Shown here one piece after another: positions 9,571 through 18,000 of a stretch of DNA of 64,000 nt. The stretch is from Aeromonas rivipollensis (GTDB taxonomy: Bacteria > Pseudomonadota > Gammaproteobacteria > Enterobacterales > Aeromonadaceae), in NCBI RefSeq assembly GCF_037811135.1, contig NZ_CP149130.1:988501-1052500 (forward strand), read 5' to 3'. Position 1 is the first letter of the stretch. The number at the start of each line of letters is the position of its first letter. Both the position numbers and the translations under genes were made by a program. The notes below the pieces were generated by a model that saw nothing but the letters and a program-made list of their open reading frames with translations, ran no database searches and was not told the DNA's origin.

Positions 9571-10359
9571 ATGATTCCCGTAGAGCGACAGCAACGTATC
9601 CTGCAACTGCTGGCAGAGCGCGGCGTGGTCAGCATAGTGGAGCTGACCGACTGGTTGCAGGTCTCCCACATGACCATCAGGCGCGATATCCAGAAGCTGG
9701 AGGAGCAGGGGCGGGTGCTCTCCGTCTCGGGCGGCGTCAGCCTCTCCCAGCGGATCAAGAGCGAGCCCTCCCACGCCGCCAAGCGCAGCCTGATGCAGGG
9801 GGCCAAGCTGGCCATCGCCCGGCTCGCCGCCGCCCAGGTGGCCGAGGGCAGCACCGTCTATCTGGACGCCGGCACCACCTCCCTGGAGCTGGCCCGGGAG
9901 CTGGCGCTGCGGGAAGATCTGATGATAGTGACCAACGACTTCATGGTGTGCGCCTACCTCATCGAGCACGGCCGCTGCCGCCTCTATCACACCGGGGGTC
10001 AGGTCATTCGCGAGAACCAGTCCTGCGCCGGGGAAGCCACCGCCCACTTCCTGCGCAACCTCCATCTGGACGTTGCCTTCCTCTCCTCCTCCTCCTGGGA
10101 TGGGCAGGGGATCTCCACCCCGAGCGAGCAGAAGGTGCCGGTGAAGCGGGCCGTGGTGGAGTCGGCGGCGAGCCGCATCCTCATCTGCGACTCGTCCAAA
10201 TATGGCAAGGTGGGCACCTTCAACGTGGTGGGCTGGGATGCGATCGATCAGGTGATCACCGACGAGCAGCTGCCCCAGAGTGCGCGCGACGTACTGGCCC
10301 AGCACGGGGTCAGGGTGACCATGGCACCCCTTGCCAGCCTGGCGTCTGGCGGCGAGTGA
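9571..10359 (+). CDS. DeoR-family regulator of the tetronate operon (YgbI-like)
   Basis: A 262-residue DeoR-type repressor. An N-terminal winged helix-turn-helix (VSIVELTDWLQVSHMTIRRD) is followed by the sugar-phosphate isomerase-like effector domain with DAGTTSLELA and, later, CDSSKYGKVG. The effector is probably a phosphorylated tetronate intermediate (inference). The start was chosen at ATG 9571 because AGAGG lies 6 bases upstream; a GTG at 9559 is in frame. The divergent orientation from ltnD is the same as in E. coli ygbI-ygbJ. Confidence 0.9.
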   Translation: MIPVERQQRILQLLAERGVVSIVELTDWLQVSHMTIRRDIQKLEEQGRVLSVSGGVSLSQRIKSEPSHAAKRSLMQGAKLAIARLAAAQVAEGSTVYLDAGTTSLELARELALREDLMIVTNDFMVCAYLIEHGRCRLYHTGGQVIRENQSCAGEATAHFLRNLHLDVAFLSSSSWDGQGISTPSEQKVPVKRAVVESAASRILICDSSKYGKVGTFNVVGWDAIDQVITDEQLPQSARDVLAQHGVRVTMAPLASLASGGE

Positions 10360-10366
10360 GGGGAAT

Positions 10367-10393
10367 GGCTCGGTCAGCCTGAGGGCCCGAGCC
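10367..10393 (+). terminator. Weak hairpin after the regulator gene
   Basis: A 7-bp GC stem (GGCTCGG/CCGAGCC) lies 8 bases after the stop codon, between two convergent genes. There is no T-run, so the termination role is tentative. Confidence 0.35.
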
Positions 10394-10410
10394 TTACTGA
10401 CCCGACCTCG

Positions 10411-10563
10411 TCAGCGCGGGGGCTGCGGCTCGCTTGTCAGGTTGGCGGAGCCCTGGATCACCTCCCCGGCCTTCTCGATGTCCCGCCCCATCCCGTGAAT
10501 GGTGTTACAGCCCAGCAACCAGAGGCTGGCAAAGAGCACCAGCAGCATGCGATTCGCGTTCAT
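10411..10563 (-). CDS. Entericidin-family small lipoprotein
   Basis: A 50-residue protein. The N-terminal hydrophobic signal ends in a lipobox (LLGC, Cys19), followed by NTIHGMGRDIEKAG and IQGSA, the pattern of entericidin A/B lipoproteins. GGAGGAAGG sits directly before the ATG. E. coli entericidins are a bacteriolytic lipoprotein and its antidote; which role this single copy plays is not known. It lies 16 bases downstream of the aldose dehydrogenase gene on the same strand, so the two may be co-transcribed. Confidence 0.82.
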   Translation of the reverse strand: MNANRMLLVLFASLWLLGCNTIHGMGRDIEKAGEVIQGSANLTSEPQPPR

Positions 10564-10579
10564 CCTTCCTCCTTGCATC

Positions 10580-11641
10580 CTATGGGGTCAGCTTGAGCAG
10601 GCGTCCCTGACCTGAGTCCGTCAGCAGATAGAGGGCGCCGTCGGGGCCCTCCTTGACGGTACGGATCCGCTCCCCCAGATCGGTCAGCAACCGCTCCTGT
10701 GACACTATGGTGTCCCCGTCGAGGCGAAGGCGCAACAGGGCCTGACCGCGCAGGGCGCCGACCAGCAGATCTCCCTGCCACCCCTTGAACAGGGCGCCCT
10801 GATAAAACGCCATGCCCGAGGGGGCGATGGAGGGCACCCAGATCCAGCGCGGCGGCGTCAGGCCGGGCGCGCTCTGGCCCACGCCAATCTTGCCGCCCCC
10901 GTACTCCTCGCCGAAGGTCACTCTGGGCCAGCCGAAGTTGTGCCCTGGCAGTATGAGGTTCACCTCGTCCCCGCCCTGGGGGCCGTGCTCGTGGGCCCAG
11001 AATTGCTGGTTAACCGGGCGCAGCGCGGCCCCCTGCATGTTGCGATGGCCCAGGCTCCAGATCTCCGGCAGAGCCCCCGGCGTCGTGACGAAGGGATTGT
11101 CGGCGGGGACCCGGCCATCCTTGTGCAGGCGCACTGTCTTGCCGAGGTGGTTGTCCAGCGTCTGGGCCCGCGCCCGCTCGCTGTAGCGATCGCCGAGGGT
11201 GATGAAGAGATAGCCATCCTCCGTCAGCACCAGGCGGGAGCCGAAGTGGGCACCACCGGCCACCTTGGGCTGTTGGCGAAACAGCAGTTGCCAGTCGACG
11301 AGGGCGTCTTTTTGCAGCCGGGCCCGGGCCACGGCGGTGCCGGCCCCGCCTTCCCCCGGCTCGCTGTAGCTCAGGTAGAGCCAACCCTCGTCATCCAGGG
11401 CGAGATCGAGCAGGCCCCCCTGACCCGCGGCGGCGAGGGGGGGCAGACCCGAGATGATATGGCGCTCGCCCCCGGCGTCGATGCGCAGCAGGCGGCCCGG
11501 GCGCTCGCTGACGAGGTAGCCGCCATCGGGGAGAAACGCTAGCCCCCAGGGATGGCGCAGCTCCCCTGCCACCGGAGTCAGGGTCAGCGCCCGTACCGGG
11601 AGCACCAGGCAGACAAGCAGCAGGGCAAGCAGTCGCAACAT
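10580..11641 (-). CDS. yliI: PQQ-dependent soluble aldose sugar dehydrogenase (YliI-like)
   Basis: Periplasmic six-bladed beta-propeller dehydrogenase of 353 residues. A signal peptide (MLRLLALLLVCLVLPVRA) is followed by the glucose/sorbosone dehydrogenase domain. The motifs HPWGLAFLPDG, GGLLDLALD, AGGAHFGSRL, GHRNMQGAAL and the metal/PQQ-site HEHGPQGGDE are all visible. It oxidises aldoses to lactones with PQQ as cofactor. The start at 11641 was chosen for the signal peptide and a GAGG about 10 bases upstream; a frame to 11716 adds an unlikely N-terminus. Confidence 0.9.
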   Translation of the reverse strand: MLRLLALLLVCLVLPVRALTLTPVAGELRHPWGLAFLPDGGYLVSERPGRLLRIDAGGERHIISGLPPLAAAGQGGLLDLALDDEGWLYLSYSEPGEGGAGTAVARARLQKDALVDWQLLFRQQPKVAGGAHFGSRLVLTEDGYLFITLGDRYSERARAQTLDNHLGKTVRLHKDGRVPADNPFVTTPGALPEIWSLGHRNMQGAALRPVNQQFWAHEHGPQGGDEVNLILPGHNFGWPRVTFGEEYGGGKIGVGQSAPGLTPPRWIWVPSIAPSGMAFYQGALFKGWQGDLLVGALRGQALLRLRLDGDTIVSQERLLTDLGERIRTVKEGPDGALYLLTDSGQGRLLKLTP

Positions 11642-11809
11642 GGGGGATATCCTCTCTCGGGCCAGACCTGAACGTCGCTGAAGTATAGGGGAAGGGAGCG
11701 GTAAAACGTGAGGCACAACAAGCTATTGCGTCACTTCGCCGCCTACACTTCACTCTGTCATCACGGCGAATAGCGCGCCAGCCCGGGCCTGGGATAATGG
11801 AGGATTCAG

Positions 11810-13450
11810 ATGTCATCACTTGCGTCGGCGCCAAGGCGCTCTCTGTCCGATCTGCTGGCCGGTGTCACAGCGGCGGCCGTGGTGCTGCCCAAGGCCATGG
11901 CCTATGCCAGCGTGGCCGGTCTGCCGGTGGCCGTCGGTCTCTACACCGCCTTCGTGCCCATGCTGCTCTACGCCCTGTTGGGCTCCTCCCGGGTGCTCAG
12001 CGTCAGCTCCACCAGCACACTGGCGATCCTGACCGCGACCCAGCTCGGGCTGGTGGTGCCGGATGGGGATCCCGGTCGGCTGCTCACCGTGACAGCCACC
12101 CTGACCCTGCTGGTGGGGGCCATGCTGATGCTGGCGGCGGTGCTGCGGCTCGGCTTCGTGGCCAACTTCATCTCCCTGCCGGTGCTGGTGGGGTTCAAGA
12201 GCGGCATAGGGCTGGTGATCATCCTCGATCAGCTGCCCAAGCTGTTCGGGGTGCACCTCCAGAAGGAGAACTTCTTCCTGGATCTCTACCATCTGGGGGA
12301 GGCCCTGCCCCAGAGCTCCTGGCTGACCCTGGGGGTCGCCCTCGTCACCCTGGTGGTGCTGGTGTTCATGGAGTGGCGCTTCCCCCATTCCCCCGCCCCC
12401 TTGCTGGGGGTGGGCATCGGCATCGCCCTGGTGTGGGGCTTTGGCCTGAACGAGGCGGGCGTCGCCATCGTCGGCAGTATCCCCACCGGCTTGCCCGCCC
12501 TGACGATGCCGGATCTGACCCTGGTGTTGCAGCTGCTGCCGGGGGCGGCGGGCATAGCGCTGATGAGCTTCACCGAGACCATAGCCGCAGGCCGGGCCTT
12601 CGTGGGCAAGGAAGAGCCCGAGATCAACCCGAACCGCGAGCTGGTGGCCACCGGTCTGGCCAACCTGGGGGGCGCCTTCTGCGGCAGCATGCCGGCGGGG
12701 GGCGGCACCTCCCAGACCGCCGTGGTGCGCTCGGTCGGGGGGCTGAGCCAGTGGGCCTCCGCCGTCACCGCCGCTATGGCGCTGGCCACCATGATTTTCC
12801 TCGCCCCGCTGCTCTCCTGGTTGCCGAGCGCCACCCTGGCGGTGGTGGTCATCGTCTATTCGGTGGGGCTCATCCAGCCTGGGGAGTTTCGCAAGATAGG
12901 GCAAATTCGCATGATGGAGTTTCGCTGGGCCGCCATCGCCTGCCTGGGGGTGCTGCTGTTTGGCACCCTGGAGGGGATAGTGGTTGCCATCCTGGCCTCC
13001 CTGCTGGGGCTCGCCAGCCAGACGGCGCAGCCGCCCGTCTATGTGATTGGCCGAAAACCCGGGGAGGATGTGCTGAGGCCGCTGGCCGCGCGCCATCCCG
13101 ATGACGAGACGATCCCGGGCCTGCTTATCCTGCGGCCGGAGGGGCGCCTCTTCTTCATCAATGTGCAGCATGTGGCTGCCCGGATCCGCGAGCTTACCGA
13201 GACTCACCAGCCCGAGGTGGTGGTGCTGGACATGAGTCGGGTGCAGGACGTGGAGTACTCGGCCCTGATGATGCTGATGGAGGGGGAGCAGCAGGCGCGC
13301 GCCAGGGGCGTCACTCTCTGGCTGGCCGGGCTCAATCCCGGGGTGCTCGAGAACGTGCGCCGCAGCGGGCTGGCCGACCAGCTGGGGGAGAGCCGCATGC
13401 TGTTCAATGCCAGGGCGGCGATCCGCCAGTATCAGCAGAGCAAGGCGTGA
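11810..13450 (+). CDS. SulP-family anion transporter with STAS domain
   Basis: Inner-membrane SLC26/SulP anion transporter of 546 residues. The hydrophobic transport core spans about residues 15-400, with the conserved N-terminal PKAMAYASVAGLPV and EPEINPNRELVATGLANL segments. A cytoplasmic STAS domain lies at about 430-540 (VVVLDMSRVQDVEYSALMML). The substrate could be sulfate, bicarbonate or a dicarboxylate. GGAGG precedes the ATG. The last coding 50 bases are the first unit of a tandem repeat that runs on past the stop codon, so the 3' end of this gene is a hot spot for slippage or recombination. Confidence 0.92.
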   Translation: MSSLASAPRRSLSDLLAGVTAAAVVLPKAMAYASVAGLPVAVGLYTAFVPMLLYALLGSSRVLSVSSTSTLAILTATQLGLVVPDGDPGRLLTVTATLTLLVGAMLMLAAVLRLGFVANFISLPVLVGFKSGIGLVIILDQLPKLFGVHLQKENFFLDLYHLGEALPQSSWLTLGVALVTLVVLVFMEWRFPHSPAPLLGVGIGIALVWGFGLNEAGVAIVGSIPTGLPALTMPDLTLVLQLLPGAAGIALMSFTETIAAGRAFVGKEEPEINPNRELVATGLANLGGAFCGSMPAGGGTSQTAVVRSVGGLSQWASAVTAAMALATMIFLAPLLSWLPSATLAVVVIVYSVGLIQPGEFRKIGQIRMMEFRWAAIACLGVLLFGTLEGIVVAILASLLGLASQTAQPPVYVIGRKPGEDVLRPLAARHPDDETIPGLLILRPEGRLFFINVQHVAARIRELTETHQPEVVVLDMSRVQDVEYSALMMLMEGEQQARARGVTLWLAGLNPGVLENVRRSGLADQLGESRMLFNARAAIRQYQQSKA

Positions 13451-13801
13451 GGGAGCAGAGCAAGGGGAGAGCCAGAGGTTCCCCAGTGCCCTGTTCAATG
13501 CCAGGGCGGCGATCCGCCAATATCAGCAGAGCAGGGCGTGAGAGAACAAGGGGCGAGCCAGAGGTTCCCCAATGCCCTGTTCAATGCCAGGGCGGCGATC
13601 CGCCAGTATCAGCAGAGCAAGGCGTGAGGGAGCAGAGCAAGGGCGAGCCAGAGGTTCCCCAATGCCCTGTTCAATGCCAGGGCGGCGATCCGCCAGTATC
13701 AGCAGAGCAGGGCGTGAGAGAACAAGGGGCGAGCCAGAGGTTCCCCAATGCCCTGTTCAATGCCAGGGTGACGATTCGCCAGTATCAGCAGGGCAGGGGG
13801 T
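13400..13801 (+). repeat. Tandem repeat built from the 3' end of the SulP gene
   Basis: Five units begin CTGTTCAATGCCAGGG at 13400, 13491, 13577, 13667 and 13753, with spacings of 91, 86, 90 and 86. The first is the true gene end. The later ones repeat the last codons, a TGA, and a spacer ending GAGCCAGAGGTTCCCCA. The alternating unit length suggests duplication of a two-unit block. The last copy is the most diverged. The repeat fills the gap to the convergent ppk2 gene. Confidence 0.93.
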
Positions 13802-13843
13802 GAGAGAGAAAGAGGAGAGCCATAGGCTCCCCCTTGACGGTGC

Positions 13844-14668
13844 TCAGAAGAGTTCCGGGATCACCCTGAACGGGTGCTCCGAGGCCTTGACCTTGCCAAT
13901 CTTGCGCTTGGGCAGCTTGACTGGTTCTGCCGGCAGCTCCTCGTAGGGGATGTGGCTCAGCAGGTGGGAGATGATGTTGAGCCGCACCCGCTTCTTGTCC
14001 TCGGAGCGGGCCAGGAACCAGGGGGCCCAGGCGGTGTCGGTGGCGGTGAACATGGCATCCCGCGCCTTGGTATAGTCATCCCAGCGATCGAAGGACTTGA
14101 TGTCCATGGGGGAGAGCTTCCAGATCTTGCGCCCATCGTCGATGCGATCCCGCAGCCGTCGCTCCTGCTCCTCTGGGGTCACCTCCAGCCAGTACTTCAG
14201 CAATATGATGCCAGAGTCGACCATGGCCTGTTCCACCATGGGGGCCCCTGCCAGGAATTTGTCGCTCGCCTCCTGGCTGCAAAAGCCCATGACGCGCTCC
14301 ACCCCGGCCCTGTTGTACCAGCTGCGATCGAAGATGACGATCTCGCCCGCCGCCGGCAGGTGCGGAATGTAGCGCTGGAAATAGAGCTGGCTCTTCTCCC
14401 GCTCTGTGGGGGCCGGCAGCGCTATGACCCTGAATACCCGGGGGCTGACCCGCTCGGTGATTGCCTTGATGGTGCCCCCCTTGCCGGCGCCGTCGCGCCC
14501 CTCGAACACGATGCAGACCTTGAGCCCCTTGTGCACCACCCACTGCTGCAGCTTCACCAGCTCCACGTGCAGGCGACGCAGCTCCTTCTCGTACGCCTTG
14601 TTGCCAAGGGGTTTGGGCTCGGCGACCGGTACCGGCTGTTCTGCTTTGGATTTTTTCTTGCTAGCCAT
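13844..14668 (-). CDS. ppk2: Polyphosphate kinase 2 family protein
   Basis: PPK2-type kinase, which transfers phosphate between polyphosphate and nucleoside di- or monophosphates. Walker A is GRDGAGKGG near residue 60, and the FDRSWYNRAGVE Walker B/lid segment lies about 60 residues later. The downstream LEVTPEEQERRL region completes the thymidylate kinase-like fold. The 274-residue length suits the one-domain class. The start at 14668 (MASKKKSK) was preferred because AAGGA lies 6 bases upstream. The lysine-rich N-terminal tail is common in the family. Confidence 0.93.
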   Translation of the reverse strand: MASKKKSKAEQPVPVAEPKPLGNKAYEKELRRLHVELVKLQQWVVHKGLKVCIVFEGRDGAGKGGTIKAITERVSPRVFRVIALPAPTEREKSQLYFQRYIPHLPAAGEIVIFDRSWYNRAGVERVMGFCSQEASDKFLAGAPMVEQAMVDSGIILLKYWLEVTPEEQERRLRDRIDDGRKIWKLSPMDIKSFDRWDDYTKARDAMFTATDTAWAPWFLARSEDKKRVRLNIISHLLSHIPYEELPAEPVKLPKRKIGKVKASEHPFRVIPELF

Positions 14669-15030
14669 GATGTCCTTCTTTTTTCTCAAACGGATGAGGA
14701 GTGGCCGTCATCCCGGACGGCGCACTTCAAGCGTAGATGACGGCGCGCCGCCACCGGGCGCGGCAAGCACCGGGGATGTTCGGCATCAGGTCCAGGGGAC
14801 TGATCCTGGTCGAAAGGCATGGCGAGAGGCAGTAAACCGCCGCCAGGAAGGCTCTGTTTTTATGTGATTTTTGGCATATGCCCCTGGTGAGATTGAGTCG
14901 TAGCGGGCTGGTCAGCACCATCTATCTTCGACTGCAACTTGTCTGCTAGTATCGACTCCGTCGCCTTTTGTCGCAGGCCGTCATTCCTAATAAATATGTC
15001 ATTTAAATACAAGTGGATAGGGAGATCTAC
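14669..15030. other. Divergent intergenic region before the adhesin gene
   Basis: The 362 bases between ppk2 and the adhesin gene hold no credible ORF. The half nearest the adhesin is AT-rich and should carry its promoter, but I cannot assign -35/-10 boxes with confidence. A GGGAG ribosome-binding site sits at 15019-15023 before ATG 15031. Confidence 0.5.
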
Positions 15031-18000
15031 ATGGCCTCAAAAATAGGCGTTAAACAGTCATTGCAACTTGTCGAGCGCCTTGCTGATGGCTCAATGCGGC
15101 AAATTCCTCTCAGCGAGGTTGCCGTCATCCCGGCTCAACCTGGCGCCAAGTACGCGCTAATCGATGTTTCGACGGGCAAGTCCCCTGAGGGGTTGTTCGT
15201 CAAGCGCAAGGGCAGCTCGTTGATTGTCGAGTCGGAGGACGATGGCGCTCTGGTCGAGATCACCGAATTTTATGATGAGCCAGAGACTGCGTTTATTCCC
15301 CAGGCCGAGCTGGATGGCTCGACCCTGGTTGGCGCATCGGTGACGAATGACAGCCCGGTGATAGAGACCACTGCCAATGGCGATCAAATCGTCTGGCGGG
15401 GGAGCTCTGACAGTGATCTCTTCACTCCCATGACTGCCGGGCTGGGGGCGCTTGGTCTTGGTGGTATTGCTCTGGCTGCAGGCAGTGGTGGTGGAGGTGA
15501 TGGCGATGGCGGCTCTGAGATCAGCGTCGTCAACAAGGTTGCCGGGACCATAGTGGGCGGCCCGGTTGTCGCGGGTAATGATCTGCGTGTCGAGGTTTAC
15601 CAGGCTGACGGTGTCACTCTGCTGGGGGAGGCGCAGGTTAATCCAGATGGCACCTTCTCAATCGCGGTTGGCAGTTACCTTGGGGTGGTCATCGCCCGAG
15701 TCGTTAACACTGGCTCCAGCGCAGATTATCTGGATGAAGCGACCCAGGCTGGCAAAGACCTTAACGCGGAACTGTTCGCGATGGAGGTGGTGACGCAGCC
15801 TAATTCCACAGTCACCGTCAATCTTAACGTTCTCAGTACCCTGGCTTATCACAAGGTTCAAGATGCGACAGAAGGTGGTGTGCCCGCTGCATCTACGGTG
15901 GACGACATCAACGATGCCGTTGCCGATCTATTCGGCCTGCCGAATTTGCATGGCACCACTGTAGTGCCAACCAACGGCGGCAGCTTTGACAGCAACAACG
16001 GCCTCAGTGCAGGCGAAATATACGGAGCCGTACTGGCGGCGCTCTCAGGCGCTGATACCCAGAATGGCGGAAATAGCCAGCAAACCATCGCTGATCTTCT
16101 GGCTGGGTTGCAGGTCAACAACGGCAAGGCAACCCTGACAGAAAGTGTGCAGGGCATTGTCGTGCAAGGCGGGGAGTATACATCAGCGCAAACGGGCCAG
16201 GATTTAACGGGCGCCATTGCCGTGGTGGTCGATACCTATGCGCCGAAATTCGTGTCTGGCGCGACAGCCGGTGCTATCAAGGAAAATAGCGGTGCTTTGC
16301 AGAGCGTTTACACAGCAGCGGCGAGTGACGCAGGGATTGTCACCTATAGCCTCAAGGTGGCGGGTGATCATGGCGCCTTCACCATTGACGCGGCCACGGG
16401 GGCGGTCACCCTGATCGGCAACCCGGATCACGAGAGCAAGGCTAGCTACAGTTTTACCGTGGTGGCCACGGATGCCGCTGGCAACGCCAGCGAGCAGGCA
16501 GTCACACTCAATATCAATGACTTGGACGAAGTGGCACCGACCATCACTTCAGGGGCCACCGCCACCGCCATCGGCGAAAACAACGGTGCCGGGCAGGTTG
16601 TGTATACCGTCACCAGCACCGACAGCGCCGATGCGTCGATCGGCAGCACCAGCTACAGCCTGAAGGCGGGGGCGGACGCGGCGCTGCTTAGAATCAACGC
16701 CAGCACCGGGGCGGTGACCCTGATTGGCAACCCGGATCATGAAACCAAGGCGAGCTACAGCTTTACCGTGGTGGCCACCGATGCCGCCGGCAATGCCAGC
16801 GAGCAGGCAGTCACACTCAACATCAATGACCTGGACGAAGTCGCGCCGACCATCACCTCGGCGGCCACCGCCAGCGCCATCGATGAAAACAGTAGTGCCG
16901 GGCAGGTGGTCTACACCGTCACCAGCACCGACAACGGCGATGTCTCGAGCGGCAGCACCAGCTACAGCCTGAAGGCGGGGGCGGATGCGGCACTGTTCAG
17001 CATCGATGCGGCCACCGGGACGGTGACTCTGATTGGCAACCCGGATCACGAGAGCAAGGCGAGCTACAGCTTTACCGTGGTGGCCACCGATGCCGACGGC
17101 AACGCCAGCGAGCAGGCGGTCACGCTCAATATCAATGACCTGGACGACTTGGCGCCGACCATCACCTCAGGGGCCACCGCCAGCGCCATCAATGAAAACA
17201 GCGGCGCCGGGCAGCTGGTCTACACCGTCACCAGCACCGACGGCGCCGATGTGTCGAGCGGCAGCACCAGCTACAGCCTGAAGGCGGGGGCGGACGCGGC
17301 ACTGCTTAGCATCGATGCAGCCACCGGGGCGGTGACTCTCACCGGCAACCCGGATCACGAGAGCAAGTCCAGCTACAGCTTTACCGTGGTGGCCACCGAT
17401 GCCGCCGGCAACGCCAGCGAGCAGGTTGTCACCCTGGACGTCAATGATCTGGACGAAGTGGCACCGACCATCACTTCAGGGGTCACCGCCAGCGCCATCG
17501 ATGAAAACAGCGGCGCCGGGCAGGTGGTCTACACCGTCACCAGCACCGACAACGGCGATGTCTCGACCGGCAATACCAGCTACAGCCTGAAGGCGGGGGC
17601 GGATGCGGCGCTGTTCAGCATCGATGCGGCCACCGGGGCGGTCACCCTGATTGGCAACCCGGATCACGAGAGCAAGGCGAGCTACAGCTTTACCGTGGTG
17701 GCCACCGATGCCGCCGGCAATGCCAGCGAGCAGACTGTCACCTTCAACATCAATGACCTGGACGAAGTCGCGCCGACCATCACCTCGGCGGCCACCGCCA
17801 GCACCATCGGCGAAAACAGCGGTGCCGGGCAGGTGGTCTACACCGTCACCAGTAGCGACGGCGGCGACGTCTCGAGCGGCAGCACCAGCTACAGCCTGAA
17901 GGCGGGTGCGGATGCGGCACTGTTCAGCATCGATGCGGCCACCGGGGCGGTGACTCTGATTGGCAACCCGGATCACGAGAGCAAGGCGAGCTACAGCTTT

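Noticed and set aside
11816-13498. Minus-strand ORF of 560 codons opposite the SulP gene
   Set aside because: Gln/His/Gly-rich mirror of a clear SulP-STAS gene with a good start; no family features.
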